Shown here piece by piece: positions 54,734-63,705 of a stretch of DNA of 64,000 nt. Numbering within the stretch: the first letter of the stretch is position 1; each line of letters opens with the position of its first letter. The DNA comes from Streptomyces formicae (GTDB lineage Bacteria; Actinomycetota; Actinomycetes; Streptomycetales; Streptomycetaceae). A program made the translations under genes and the position numbers. The stretch spans positions 4,278,001 through 4,342,000 of the forward strand of contig NZ_CP071872.1 of assembly GCF_022647665.1 (NCBI RefSeq), given 5' to 3'. Below the pieces are notes generated by a model. That model did no database searches. It was not told the origin of the DNA and worked only from the letters and a program-made list of their open reading frames with translations.

Positions 54734-55216
54734 TCAGGGAAGGGTCCGCACGTACCGCAGGCCCGGGCGGCCGTCCACCAGGAGCTCCCCGTCCCGGGTG
54801 AACCCCGTACGGGCCAGGACCGAGCGCGAACCGGCGTTGTCGAGCGTCGTGACCGCCCGCAGCGCGGTCAGGCCGTACTCCGCGGCGGCCAGCGCGCACA
54901 CCTGGCCGACGGCTGCCGTGGCCAGGCCCCGGCCGGCGGCGTGTGCGGCGATCCGGTACCCGAGCTCGGCGGCGCCGTCTGCCACGTCGACGAGGTTGAC
55001 GCGACCGAGCACCTCACCGTCACCGCCGACGAGCAGGTGGAAGTGGCAGAGCCCGGTGGCCTGTTCGGCGAGCAGCGCACTGTGCCGTTCGTCGAAACGG
55101 GCGAAGTAGTCGTCACCGCGGTCCGGCACGGACGCGGCGAAGTAGGCCCGGCTCTCCCGCTCGAAGGCGAGCAGAGCGGGTGCGTGGTCGGCGCGCAGGC
55201 GCTGGAGTACGGGCAT
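54734..55216 (-). CDS. GNAT-family N-acetyltransferase
   Basis: 160 residues, RimJ/RimL type. The acetyl-CoA-binding segment is RIAAHAAGRGLATAAVGQVCALA (about 88-110). LRAVTTLDNAGSRSVLARTGFTRDGELLVDG, typical of the RimJ group, follows. Substrate unknown. Convergent with the PadR gene. Confidence 0.9.
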   Translation of the reverse strand: MPVLQRLRADHAPALLAFERESRAYFAASVPDRGDDYFARFDERHSALLAEQATGLCHFHLLVGGDGEVLGRVNLVDVADGAAELGYRIAAHAAGRGLATAAVGQVCALAAAEYGLTALRAVTTLDNAGSRSVLARTGFTRDGELLVDGRPGLRYVRTLP

Positions 55217-55305
55217 GGGGGAACCTTACGCAGCCCCGGGGGTGGGGATACTGATCATTCCTGGATCTCATTCCCGGATCGACTCGCTGACCACGAGGGG
55301 CGGAC

Positions 55306-56757
55306 ATGGTGAACCATGCACAGAGCACGGGCAGTTGGCCAAAGAGTGACGGGGCGAACGGGCGGCACGCCGTCGTCATCGGGGGAAGTCTCGCGGGGCT
55401 GCTGGCGGCGCACGTGCTGGCCGGGCACGCGGACACCGTGACCGTCGTGGAACGCGACCGCCTCCCCGACGGCCCGCAGCCGCGTGCGGGCGTCCCGCAG
55501 GGCCGGCACGCGCATGTGCTGCTGGAAGGCGGCCAGCTGGCCCTGGACTCCCTGCTGCCGGGGTTCATGGCGGAGTTGCGGGCGGCGGGCGCACCCCGGG
55601 TGGGCATGCCGGCGGACATGGTGTCGTGGAGCGCCGGCATCTGGTTCCGGCGCACCGCGCCGACCACGCACATCTACACCGGCTCCCGCGCCCAGATCGA
55701 GCATCTGGTGCGCGAGCGGGTGCTGGCCAACCCCGTGATCACGGTGGTCGGACCGGCGGAGGCAGTCGGCCTCGTGGGCGACGCCTCGCGGGTGCGGGGC
55801 GTGCTGGTGCGCGAGCGCGGCGGGGACGCGGGGAACGGCGGCGCGGGCCCGGAACCGCGTACGCTCCTGGCCGATGTGGTCGTGGACGCGTCGGGGCGCG
55901 GCTCGCGTGCCCCGCAGTGGCTGAGCGCGATCGGCGGGGAGGCGCCGGAGGAGGAGACCATCGACACCGGTCTCGCCTACGCCTCGCGCATCTACCGCAG
56001 CAAGAGCGCGAACCTGGGCACCGAATCCCTCGCCTACTGGGTCTACCCCAACGCCTCGCAGGTGTACGGCGGCGGGGTGCTGCCCCTGGAGGACGGCACC
56101 CATCTGGCCATCTTCTCCGGCCTGCGGGGCTCCGAACCGCCCACGGACGAGGACGGGTTCACCGCGTTCGCGGCCCGCCTCCCGCACCCGTTCGTGCACG
56201 AGTGGCTGCTGGAGGCGGAGCCACAGACGCCGCCGTTCGGCTTCCGGTCGACGTCGAACGTCCGCCGCCGCTACGACCGTCCGGGCCGCCGCCCGGCCGG
56301 ATTTCTCGCCACCGGCGACGCGCTGTGCACCTTCAACCCCATCTATGGCCAGGGCATGACGGTGGCGGCGCAGTGCGCCGTGGCGCTGCGCGACACGCTG
56401 GCCGATCCGCGCCGTACTCCGACGACACACCGCGTCCAGCAGGCGCTCTTCGCGGCGTCGCGGCAGGCGTGGGACATCTCGGCGGGCGCGGACCGGAGCA
56501 TGCCGGGGGCGGCGGGCAGCGGGGTCCCCACGCGGGCCCTGGACCGCCCCGTCGGCTGGTACCTGAAGCGCGTCCAGCAACGGTACCCCGGTGACCCCGA
56601 CGTCGTGGGTCCCGCCTTCCGCTCCGTACTGTCGCTGAGCGCGCCCGTCACCACGCTGTTCGCGCCGAGGGTGGCCCGGGCGGTGCTGTTCGGGCCGGTC
56701 GGCGCCACGCCCGCCGGCCCCCCGATGACGCGGGACGCGACGGGCGGCGGCCGGTAG
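55306..56757 (+). CDS. FAD-dependent monooxygenase-like oxidoreductase
   Basis: 483 residues. FAD-binding HAVVIGGSLAGLLAAHVLAGHADTVTVVERD (about 21-51) and LLADVVVDASGRGSRAPQWL (about 186) fit group A flavin hydroxylases. GFLATGDALCTFNPIYGQGMTVAA (about 329-352) is the second FAD motif, in the variant (CxFNPIYGQGM) used by geranylgeranyl-reductase-like and halogenase-related actinobacterial enzymes. GAGGGG lies about 7 nt before the ATG. Substrate unknown. It converges on the binding-protein gene. Confidence 0.87.
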   Translation: MVNHAQSTGSWPKSDGANGRHAVVIGGSLAGLLAAHVLAGHADTVTVVERDRLPDGPQPRAGVPQGRHAHVLLEGGQLALDSLLPGFMAELRAAGAPRVGMPADMVSWSAGIWFRRTAPTTHIYTGSRAQIEHLVRERVLANPVITVVGPAEAVGLVGDASRVRGVLVRERGGDAGNGGAGPEPRTLLADVVVDASGRGSRAPQWLSAIGGEAPEEETIDTGLAYASRIYRSKSANLGTESLAYWVYPNASQVYGGGVLPLEDGTHLAIFSGLRGSEPPTDEDGFTAFAARLPHPFVHEWLLEAEPQTPPFGFRSTSNVRRRYDRPGRRPAGFLATGDALCTFNPIYGQGMTVAAQCAVALRDTLADPRRTPTTHRVQQALFAASRQAWDISAGADRSMPGAAGSGVPTRALDRPVGWYLKRVQQRYPGDPDVVGPAFRSVLSLSAPVTTLFAPRVARAVLFGPVGATPAGPPMTRDATGGGR

Positions 56758-56790
56758 CCGCGCGGGGCGCGGGCAGCAGGGCGGTGCGGG

Positions 56791-57723
56791 TCAGGCAGGG
56801 TCCTGCCGCGCCGCCTCGACCGCGTCGGCCACCTGGTGGAAGAACCTGGCGTGCGCACCCGCGCTGCACGGCGCCTCCGGGTTCCACGGCACGACGCGGA
56901 CGCCCGAAGCGGCGGAACGCCAGGCCGCGTCGGAGCGCAGGGCGTCCAGCGGGTGCGCGTTGGCGCGTACGTCCACGAGCAGCACCTGCGGCGCGATGTC
57001 GCCGATGTCTGACCAGTCCGCCGCGAACCAGTTGGTGCTGGGCCCGCCCTGCGGGTCGACGAAGTCGAGCCCGAAGCCGGCGAGCTCCCGCAGATCCGGC
57101 CAGGAGTACGGCTTCGCGAGGTACGCGCCGTCCGCCGACGCCGGCGACAGCGCGAGCACCGTGGGCCGCGACTCGGGAGAGCCCACGGCCGCCTGGTCGC
57201 GCAGCCGGGCCTCGGCGCGGGCGAGCGGGCCCTCCATGGCGACCTCCCCGGCCGCCCCGAGGGCGCGGGCGAGGTCCGCGAAGCGGGCGCGTACGGCGGC
57301 GAGCGACTGCCCCTGCCCGACGTCGAGCACCACCACCGGGACTCGTTCCTCGACGTGCTTGGCCGCCTCGGGATCGAGGCCGTAGACCTGTGCTCCGCCG
57401 TAGGTGACGGCGACGACGAGATCGGGGTCGCCGCGGAGCAGCGCCTCGGCGTCGAGCGCGGTGCCCGAGCCGAGATACGCGATGCCGTCGAGCGGCAGTC
57501 CGCCGGCCTTGACGGGGTCCGGGCCCGCGCCGTCGTGGTTCGACCCGAAGACTGCCGCCGGCCGTATGCCGTGGTCCCAGAGGGTCGCGCCGGCCTGTAT
57601 GTAGGTGACGGCCTTGGTGGGCCGCCGGTGCGCGGTCGCCACGTGGCCGCGGTCGTCGAGGAACTCCCAGTCCGTCTGCCGCTCCATGATCAGTGCGCTC
57701 CTGCCCGTCGCCTGCTGGTGCAT
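56791..57723 (-). CDS. Iron-siderophore-type ABC transporter substrate-binding protein, no export signal
   Basis: 310 residues from the ATG at 57723; an ATG at 57687 would give 298. The fold fits class III periplasmic-binding proteins: PTKAVTYIQAGATLWDHGIRPAAVFG, LDAEALLRGDPDLVVAVTYGG, VVVLDVGQGQSLAAVRARFADLARALG, then a second lobe ending in RFFHQVADAVEAARQDPA. Neither start offers a signal peptide or lipobox, unlike normal siderophore receptors. No permease or ATPase genes adjoin. It may be a cytoplasmic homologue, or its exported N-terminus has been lost. Confidence 0.8.
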   Translation of the reverse strand: MHQQATGRSALIMERQTDWEFLDDRGHVATAHRRPTKAVTYIQAGATLWDHGIRPAAVFGSNHDGAGPDPVKAGGLPLDGIAYLGSGTALDAEALLRGDPDLVVAVTYGGAQVYGLDPEAAKHVEERVPVVVLDVGQGQSLAAVRARFADLARALGAAGEVAMEGPLARAEARLRDQAAVGSPESRPTVLALSPASADGAYLAKPYSWPDLRELAGFGLDFVDPQGGPSTNWFAADWSDIGDIAPQVLLVDVRANAHPLDALRSDAAWRSAASGVRVVPWNPEAPCSAGAHARFFHQVADAVEAARQDPA

Positions 57724-57875
57724 GCGAGGGGTTTCCTGCCCACGGACCGGGCGGCTCGAACGGCAGGCGGGGCGCGGCGCCCGCCGGAGGGACGGGGCGG
57801 GGCGGGACTGGGCGGGAGGGACGGAACAGGAGAGACCGAACGGGGCGGAGCGCGGCAGGGCTGCGGGTGTCGGTG

Positions 57876-59291
57876 TCAGCCGGCGGGCGCCGGCTCGGGC
57901 TCCGTGCCCCGCCAGACGGTGGTGGTGTTGCAGAACTCCTTGATGCCGTGGCCGGACAGCTCGCGACCGTACCCGGAGCGCTTCACGCCGCCGAACGGCA
58001 TCGCGGGGTGCGACGCCGTCATCCCGTTGACGAAGACCCCGCCCGCCTCCAGATCGCGGACGAAGCGGGCCACTTCGCTCTCGTCGCGGGTCCAGACGTT
58101 CGAACTCAGCCCGAAGGGCGAGTCGTTGGCCACCTGCACCGCCTCGTCGAGGTCCGCCACCCGGTAGACGGTGGCCACCGGCCCGAACGTCTCCTCGCGG
58201 TGGATCCGCATCTCGGGCGTGATCCCGGTGAGGACGGTCGGGAGGTAGAACCAGCCGTGCGGGTGGTCCGCCGGCCGGCCCCCGCCGCACAGCGCCTGCG
58301 CGCCGAGGCGTACGGCGTCGTCGACGAGCTCCTCCAGATCGCCGCGGCCCTGCTCGCTGGCGAGGGGACCGACCTCGGTGGACTCGTCGAGCGGGTCACC
58401 CACGGTGAGCCCCTCCATCCGCGCGGTGAACCGCTCGGTGAAGGCGTCGTACACGTCCTCGTGGACGATGAAGCGCTTGGCCGCGATGCAGGACTGGCCG
58501 TTGTTCTGGACGCGCGCGGTGACCGCGGTCCGCGCGGCCTTGTCGACGTCGGCCGAGGGCATCACGACGAACGGGTCGCTGCCGCCGAGCTCCAGGACGG
58601 TCTTCTTCACCTCGTCGCCGGCGACGGACGCGACGGACCGTCCGGCGGGCTCGCTGCCCGTGAGGGTCGCGGCGGCGACGCGCGGGTCGCGCAGGACGCC
58701 CTCGACCGCGCCGGCGCCGATGAGCAGGGTCTGGAAACAGCCTTCGGGATAGCCCGCACGGTGGAAGAGGTCCCCCAGGTAGAGGGCGGTCTGCGGGACG
58801 TTGGACGCGTGCTTGAGCAGCCCGGTGTTGCCCGCCATGAGCGCGGGTGCGGCGAACCGGACGACCTGCCAGAGGGGGAAGTTCCACGGCATGACGGCCA
58901 GCACGACGCCGAGCGGCCGGTAGTGGACGTGGGCCCGGGCGGCGCCCGAGTCCTTCGCCTCCGCGTCCGCGACGGGCTCGTCTGCGAGGAGTTCCTCGGC
59001 GTGGTCGGCGTACCAGCGCATCGCCTTGACGCATTTCGCCGCCTCGGCCCGCGCGGCCGTGACCGGCTTGCCCATCTCGGTGGTCATCGTCCGCGCGATG
59101 TCCTCCTGGTCCTTCTCCAGGAGGAGGGCGGCCTTCTTGAGCAGCAGCGCGCGCTCGCCGAAACCGGTGGTGCGGTACTGCCGGAACGCCTCGTGGGCGG
59201 CGGCCAGGCGGCTCTCGATCGTCTCGGGCCCGAGTGGTTCGAAGGTCTTGAGCGTCTCGCCGGTAGCGGGGTTCACCGTGGCGATGGGCAT
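57876..59291 (-). CDS. NAD(P)-dependent succinate-semialdehyde dehydrogenase
   Basis: 471 residues from the ATG at 59291 with GGAGGA just upstream. Aldehyde dehydrogenase motifs: VMPWNFPLWQVVRFAAPALMAGN (about 125-147), LTGSEPAGRSVASVAG, the general base Glu in VLELGGSDPFVV (about 238) and the catalytic Cys in NNGQSCIAAKRFIV (about 272). The N-terminus IATVNPATGETLKTFEPL and overall pattern match GabD-like enzymes. It would feed succinate semialdehyde from GABA into the TCA cycle. No gabT is in view. Other small semialdehydes are possible. Confidence 0.9.
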   Translation of the reverse strand: MPIATVNPATGETLKTFEPLGPETIESRLAAAHEAFRQYRTTGFGERALLLKKAALLLEKDQEDIARTMTTEMGKPVTAARAEAAKCVKAMRWYADHAEELLADEPVADAEAKDSGAARAHVHYRPLGVVLAVMPWNFPLWQVVRFAAPALMAGNTGLLKHASNVPQTALYLGDLFHRAGYPEGCFQTLLIGAGAVEGVLRDPRVAAATLTGSEPAGRSVASVAGDEVKKTVLELGGSDPFVVMPSADVDKAARTAVTARVQNNGQSCIAAKRFIVHEDVYDAFTERFTARMEGLTVGDPLDESTEVGPLASEQGRGDLEELVDDAVRLGAQALCGGGRPADHPHGWFYLPTVLTGITPEMRIHREETFGPVATVYRVADLDEAVQVANDSPFGLSSNVWTRDESEVARFVRDLEAGGVFVNGMTASHPAMPFGGVKRSGYGRELSGHGIKEFCNTTTVWRGTEPEPAPAG

Positions 59292-59411
59292 GGCAGTGTC
59301 CTCCTTGGACTCCCACCTACGACCCTGCCGCGCCGCCCGCGCCGATGCAACGCGGCGGCACCGGGGCCACCGCTCCCGGCCTCCGGCTCCGAGCCCCGAC
59401 CGCGCCCCACG

Positions 59412-59483
59412 CCCCGGGCCGCTGGTCCCGGGTCCGCTGGTCCCGGGTCCGCCGGTCCCGGGTCCGCCGGTCCGCGGTCCGGG
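59412..59483. repeat. 15-bp tandem repeats upstream of SSADH
   Basis: GGTCCCGGGTCCGCT and two copies ending GCC stand in series (59424-59468), with degenerate copies on both sides. They lie between the divergent SSADH and secreted-protein genes. Function unknown. Confidence 0.8.
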
Positions 59484-59580
59484 TGGGCGCGGGCCCGGAC
59501 GCCGACGTACGCTCGTCAGGTACCGACCGCACGCCACGGAACGCCGAGGACCGCCGGGTGAGACCAGGGAGGCGAGCGGC

Positions 59581-60345
59581 GTGACCGGACATCGCTTTGG
59601 CGCACACACGCCGGTGTCCGCCTGCGCGGCGGCGTTGGTCGCTGCGGTGCTGGTCACGGCGGGCGGCTCTGGGGCGTACGCGGGGGACGACATCGAGTCC
59701 CTCAGCGCCCGGCAGATCTCCGAGCGGGCCAAGGATGCCCTGCGCGGCGCCACGTCCGTGCACTTCGTCACGAAGGGAAGCCTCAACCCCGCGGGCACGA
59801 CCAGCGAACTCGATCTCCGGCTGGACCGCGACGGGAACTGCGCCGGCACGGTGAGCACCGGCACGAAGGGCTCCGTCGAGATCGTCAAGCGCGGTACGAC
59901 GGTGTGGATGAAGCCGGACGAGACGTTCTGGAAGAGCCAGGTGCCGGGCAGCGGCGAGCGCGCCGCCGAGCTCTTCAAGGACCGCTATCTGCGCGGGTCC
60001 ACGGACGACCCCATGCTCAGCAGCATGGCCGAGGTGTGCGACCTCGATCGGCTGGTGAAGTCGGTCACCGACTCCCCCGACCTGCGGCTCCCGCTCACCA
60101 AGGGCGAGAAGACCGAGGTCGACGGTGTCGAGGTGATCCCGGTGATCGCGAAGCAGTCGGGCAAGACGGTGACGATGTACGTGGCCGCCGAGGGCACTCC
60201 CTATCCGGTGCGACTGAACGCGGTGCAGGCCGGCGAGGGCGAGGCGAGCATCGCCCTGTCGGACTACGGCGAGCCCGTTCCCTCCGCCACTCCCCCGGCG
60301 GACAGGTCGATCGACATTTCCACGCTGATGGAGCGGCGGGACTGA
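59581..60345 (+). CDS. Secreted LolA/LprG-like protein
   Basis: 254 residues from the GTG at 59581, with GGGAGG (59567-59572) 8 nt upstream. The signal peptide CAAALVAAVLVTAGGSGAYA ends near residue 32; no lipobox cysteine sits at the cleavage site. The mature part (SARQISERAKDALRGATSVHFVTKGSL to EGEASIALSDYGEPV) has the half-barrel strand pattern of LolA/LppX/LprG-type lipid carriers. Several Streptomyces paralogues of this type are lipoproteins; this one seems soluble. Function unknown. Confidence 0.82.
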   Translation: MTGHRFGAHTPVSACAAALVAAVLVTAGGSGAYAGDDIESLSARQISERAKDALRGATSVHFVTKGSLNPAGTTSELDLRLDRDGNCAGTVSTGTKGSVEIVKRGTTVWMKPDETFWKSQVPGSGERAAELFKDRYLRGSTDDPMLSSMAEVCDLDRLVKSVTDSPDLRLPLTKGEKTEVDGVEVIPVIAKQSGKTVTMYVAAEGTPYPVRLNAVQAGEGEASIALSDYGEPVPSATPPADRSIDISTLMERRD

Positions 60346-60413
60346 CGTAAACCCGTTTCAACGGCCGTGCGCCCCGATGGCGGTGGCCCGCACCGGACAG
60401 CAGACTCGGCCGC

Positions 60414-60893
60414 ATGTCGGGCAAGCGAAGCGCCGGTCTTCTGCTGTTCCGGTCCGTGGGGCCGGGCGTCGAGGTGCTGATCGGGCACATGGACGGCCCC
60501 TTCTGGGCTGCCCGCGACGTGGGCGCGTGGTCGATCCCCAAGGGCGAGCACGACCCCGACGAGGAGCCGGAGGCCGCCGCACGCCGGGAGTTCGAGGAGG
60601 AGCTCGGACTGCCCGCGCCCGAGGGGGACCACGTACCGCTGGGTGAGAGCCGCCAGCCGGGCGGAAAGCTCGTGACCGTCTGGGCGGTCGAGGGCGACCT
60701 CGATCCGGACCGGGTGGTGCCCGGCACCTTCCGCCTGGAGTGGCCCCCGCGCTCCGGTGTGCTGCGCGACTTCCCCGAGATCGACCGGGTCGGCTGGTTC
60801 TCCCTGGAGCGCGCGGCCGAGCTGCTCGTTCCGGGCCAGCGGATCTTTCTGGACCGGCTCGCCCACCACATACAGATACGCGGCGGCCGCTGA
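60414..60893 (+). CDS. NUDIX hydrolase
   Basis: 159 residues. The Nudix box runs from G44 to L66 (G-x5-E-x7-REFEEELGL), and KGEHDPDEEP leads into it. GAWSIPKGEHDPDEEPEAA is characteristic of predicted NTP pyrophosphohydrolases in the MutT-like group with an N-terminal SAGLLLFR strand. It would hydrolyse a nucleoside-diphosphate-linked compound. It lies between two secreted-protein genes. Confidence 0.92.
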   Translation: MSGKRSAGLLLFRSVGPGVEVLIGHMDGPFWAARDVGAWSIPKGEHDPDEEPEAAARREFEEELGLPAPEGDHVPLGESRQPGGKLVTVWAVEGDLDPDRVVPGTFRLEWPPRSGVLRDFPEIDRVGWFSLERAAELLVPGQRIFLDRLAHHIQIRGGR

Positions 60894-60926
60894 CAGCGGC
60901 CGTCCAGACCCGAAGGAAGAACGCCT

Positions 60927-61622
60927 GTGTCCTCTCGTACCAAGGCCGTCGCCGCCGCAGGCGCGACGCTGCTCACCGCCGCCGTACTGCCCGCGGCCCT
61001 GCTCCCCGCCCCCGCCGCCACCGCACGTTCCGCCGCCGAGGGTTCGGTGAGCGCGCGAGCGCTGCTGGACGCGCTGGGCAGCTGCGACCGAATATCGGAC
61101 GGCCGGTACCGAATAGACGAGGACGAGGACGAGGACGTCCCGGTGTGCGGCACGCGCGATGTCGTGTACTGGAAAGCGGACATGGACATCGACTGCGACG
61201 GCTGGCCCACGGACGAGTGCAACAGCGACACGGACCCCTACTTCCAGGACGAGACCGCCTACGTGGACGCCGACGGGGACCCGCTCAGCTCCGAGTACGT
61301 GCCGTTCATCGTCGTCCCGGGGGCCGGCGACCGCTGGGACTACAGCGACTCCGGCATACGCGGCGGCAGCGTCGCGGCCGTCGTCTACCGGGACAGGGTG
61401 GTGTACGCGGTGGTCGGGGACGTGGGCCCGAGCAACATCATCGGCGAGGCGTCGTGGTCCACGGCCGATGCACTCGGCATAGACCCCGACCCGCAGATCG
61501 GCGGCGTCAACTCCGGTGTCACGTACATCGTGTTCCGCGACTCCCAGGTCTCCCCGATCCACTCCCACCGGGCCGCCGTCACGCTGGGCAACCGGCTGGC
61601 GCGGGAGTTCGTCGGCGGCTGA
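60927..61622 (+). CDS. Secreted chitosanase, glycoside hydrolase family 75
   Basis: 231 residues from the GTG at 60927. The signal peptide (about 1-33) ends ATARS. VVYWKADMDIDCDGWPTDECNSDTDPYFQDETA (about 79-111) and VVGDVGPSNIIGEASW (162-177) are GH75 hallmarks. Asp165 and Glu174 are the expected catalytic pair. A DEDEDED run at 65-70, encoded by three GACGAG units, precedes the domain. It would hydrolyse chitosan outside the cell. GAAGGAAGAA precedes the start. Confidence 0.92.
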   Translation: MSSRTKAVAAAGATLLTAAVLPAALLPAPAATARSAAEGSVSARALLDALGSCDRISDGRYRIDEDEDEDVPVCGTRDVVYWKADMDIDCDGWPTDECNSDTDPYFQDETAYVDADGDPLSSEYVPFIVVPGAGDRWDYSDSGIRGGSVAAVVYRDRVVYAVVGDVGPSNIIGEASWSTADALGIDPDPQIGGVNSGVTYIVFRDSQVSPIHSHRAAVTLGNRLAREFVGG

Positions 61623-61637
61623 CCGAGGCACGCGGCC

Positions 61638-62684
61638 ATGGATCCCGTGGAGGCACTGGACCGGATCGCCTTTCTGCTGGAGCGGTCCGGGGCGCCGACG
61701 TACCGGGTACGGGCCTTCCGTACGGCGTCGGCGGCCGTCGGCGCGCTCGGTGAGCGCGAGGCCGCCGAGCGGGCCGCGGCCGGCTCGCTGGAGGCGGTGC
61801 GGGGGCTGGGGCCCAAGACGGCGCAGGTGGTGCGGGAGGCCCTGGCCGGCGAGGTGCCCGCGTATCTGCGCCGGCTGGAGGAGGAGGCGGGCGGCGGACC
61901 CGGCGGGGGCGGCGCCGGGGCGCTGCTGCGGGCGGCACTGCGCGGCGACTGCCATCTGCACTCGGACTGGTCGGACGGGGGCAGCCCGATCGAGGCGATG
62001 GGCAGGGCGGCGGCGGCGCTCGGCCATGAGTGGGCCGTGCTCACCGACCATTCGCCGCGGCTGCGGGTGGCACGCGGGCTGTCGGCCGAGCGGCTGCGGG
62101 AGCAGCTCGACGTGGTGGCCGAACTCAACCGGAGTTGGGCGCCGTTCCGGCTGCTGACCGGGATCGAGTGCGACATCCTGCCGGACGGCTCGCTGGACCA
62201 GGAGGACGAGCTGCTGGACCGGCTGGATCTCGTGGTCGCTTCGGCCCACTCCCAACTGCGCATGGCGCAACGGCCGATGACGCGACGGCTGATCGCCGCG
62301 GTCACGAACCCGCTCGTCGATGTGCTGGGTCACTGCACCGGGCGGCTGCTGACGGGGCGTGACGGGGGCCGGGGCAGGCCGGAGTCGGAGTTCGACGCCG
62401 AGAAGGTGTTCGCGGCGTGTGCGGAGCACGGGACGGCCGTGGAGATCAACAGCCGTCCTGACCGGCTGGATCCGCCCCGTCGGCTGCTGCGGCTGGCGGT
62501 GCGGGTGGGGACGCTGTTCGCGGTCGACTCGGACGCGCACGCCCCCGGGCAGCTGGACTGGCAGCTCGCCGGCTGTGCGCGGGCCGAGGAGTGCGGGGTG
62601 CCCGCGGCGCGGATCGTCAACACCTGGGGCGCGGAGGAGCTGCTGCGCTGGACGAGGACCCGGGCGCTGCCGGGGGCGCCCTGA
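61638..62684 (+). CDS. PHP-domain phosphoesterase with N-terminal HhH region
   Basis: 348 residues. An N-terminal helix-hairpin-helix-like region (YRVRAFRTASAAVGAL, LEAVRGLGPKTAQVVREAL) resembles the Pol X lyase domain. The PHP domain follows with metal ligands in GDCHLHSDWSDGGSP (about 103), VLTDHSPRL (about 133), GIECDILPDGSLD (about 175), VASAHSQLR (about 197) and VDSDAHAPGQLDW (about 310). It looks like bacterial PolX lacking the polymerase palm. It starts 15 bp after the chitosanase stop. Confidence 0.88.
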   Translation: MDPVEALDRIAFLLERSGAPTYRVRAFRTASAAVGALGEREAAERAAAGSLEAVRGLGPKTAQVVREALAGEVPAYLRRLEEEAGGGPGGGGAGALLRAALRGDCHLHSDWSDGGSPIEAMGRAAAALGHEWAVLTDHSPRLRVARGLSAERLREQLDVVAELNRSWAPFRLLTGIECDILPDGSLDQEDELLDRLDLVVASAHSQLRMAQRPMTRRLIAAVTNPLVDVLGHCTGRLLTGRDGGRGRPESEFDAEKVFAACAEHGTAVEINSRPDRLDPPRRLLRLAVRVGTLFAVDSDAHAPGQLDWQLAGCARAEECGVPAARIVNTWGAEELLRWTRTRALPGAP

Positions 62685-62769
62685 CGTTGCCGTGTACGGG
62701 GCCGCCCCGAAGGACGCGCTGTCCGTGCCGCACGGGCCGCGAGGTGGGACCGTGGAGAAGGAGGCATCG

Positions 62770-63192
62770 GTGAGGCCGGGGCGGCCTCGCGCACGAGAGG
62801 CAGGGATCACCGTGACCGCGACGGACAAGCACGGCGAGGAAGTATCGGTGCAGCTCAGCGGCGCACCGCAGGACGCGGACGCCGTCTTCGGCGCGCTGCT
62901 CGCGGCGTACCCCTGCGACCGGGACGCCGAGGAGCATCCGCACGAGGTGGATGCGGGCGGGCACCCGACGATCTGGATGGCCACCTACGACGTGTCGCCC
63001 AGCGACACGGCCGGCCCGGTGGCGCGCACGGCGCTCGACGCCCCTGTGGCGGCGGAGCTGTCCGGCTCGTACCCGGCGGTGGACCGGATGGCCAAGGCGC
63101 TCACCTCGGGCTTCTCGGTCGAGGTGGAGCACGAGGTGTCGGGCGACGGCGAGAAGCAGCTGCGGGTGCGGCTGGAGTCGCCGGCGGGCTAG
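62770..63192 (+). CDS. Hypothetical protein, conserved Streptomyces-type
   Basis: 140 residues from the GTG at 62770, picked because AAGGAGG (62758-62764) lies 5 nt upstream. I do not recognise a named domain. The core (VTATDKHGEEVSVQLSGAPQDADAVFGALLAAYPCDRD, then HPTIWMATYDVS) is compact alpha/beta and acidic. There is no signal or membrane segment, so it is cytoplasmic. It stands 85 bp after the PHP gene. Confidence 0.7.
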   Translation: MRPGRPRAREAGITVTATDKHGEEVSVQLSGAPQDADAVFGALLAAYPCDRDAEEHPHEVDAGGHPTIWMATYDVSPSDTAGPVARTALDAPVAAELSGSYPAVDRMAKALTSGFSVEVEHEVSGDGEKQLRVRLESPAG

Positions 63193-63255
63193 GGCCTGAA
63201 GGGGACGCGTCGGCGGTCGACGCACAGACCGCCCGCGCCGCCTCGGTGCTCTTAC

Positions 63256-63290
63256 ATGCCTTGACAGGCATATAACCATTGGCGCATATT
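63256..63290 (+). promoter_or_regulatory. Promoter and operator of the ArsR-family gene, leaderless
   Basis: TTGACA (63261-63266) and CATATT (63285-63290), 18 bp apart, place the start of transcription at about 63297, at the ATG (63298). No ribosome site precedes the ATG, so the mRNA is probably leaderless. ATGCCT and AGGCAT (63256-63261 / 63266-63271) form an inverted repeat over the -35 hexamer, a likely autoregulatory site. Confidence 0.6.
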
Positions 63291-63297
63291 CGCTTGC

Positions 63298-63705
63298 ATG
63301 ACAGACGCCATCTGGTCGGCCCTGGTGGACCCCCACCGGCGGGCGGTGCTCGATCTGCTGCGCGACCGCGACCGTGCGGTCAGCGAGCTGGTCGAGGTGC
63401 TCGGGCAGTCCCAGCCGAATGTCTCGAAGCATCTGCGGGTGCTGCGGGACGCCGGGCTCGTGCGGGTCACGAAACAGGCGCAGCAGCGCATCTACGCGAT
63501 CGAGCCCGGCCCGATCGCGGAGCTGGACGCCTGGCTGGCCCCGTACCGGCGTCTGTGGAACGAACGTCTCGACGTACTCGGCCGCTACCTCGACTCGGTC
63601 GGCGCCGACGACGCCGACCGCACGCCGAGCCGCACGCCGAGCCGTACGGCAGGCCGTACGAGCGAACACGCAGACCGCCCTGACCGCACAGAGGAGCCAT
63701 CATGA
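63298..63705 (+). CDS. ArsR-family winged-helix regulator
   Basis: 135 residues. WSALVDPHRRAVLDLLRDRDRAVSELVEVLGQSQPNVSKHLRVLRDAGLVRVTKQAQQRIYAIEPG (about 6-72) is the complete winged helix. No cysteine metal site is present, so it is not a metal sensor of the classical kind. The tail repeats RTPS and is polar. It overlaps the SRPBCC gene (ATGA), a pairing common for ArsR/AHSA1 couples, in which the regulator controls the adjacent ligand-binding protein. Confidence 0.93.
   Translation: MTDAIWSALVDPHRRAVLDLLRDRDRAVSELVEVLGQSQPNVSKHLRVLRDAGLVRVTKQAQQRIYAIEPGPIAELDAWLAPYRRLWNERLDVLGRYLDSVGADDADRTPSRTPSRTAGRTSEHADRPDRTEEPS

Noticed and set aside
59412..59483. Repeats considered as a CRISPR array
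   Set aside because: Units are only 15 bp, contiguous and without spacers; no cas genes in the window. The same holds for the 10-bp arrays at 5218 and 49771.
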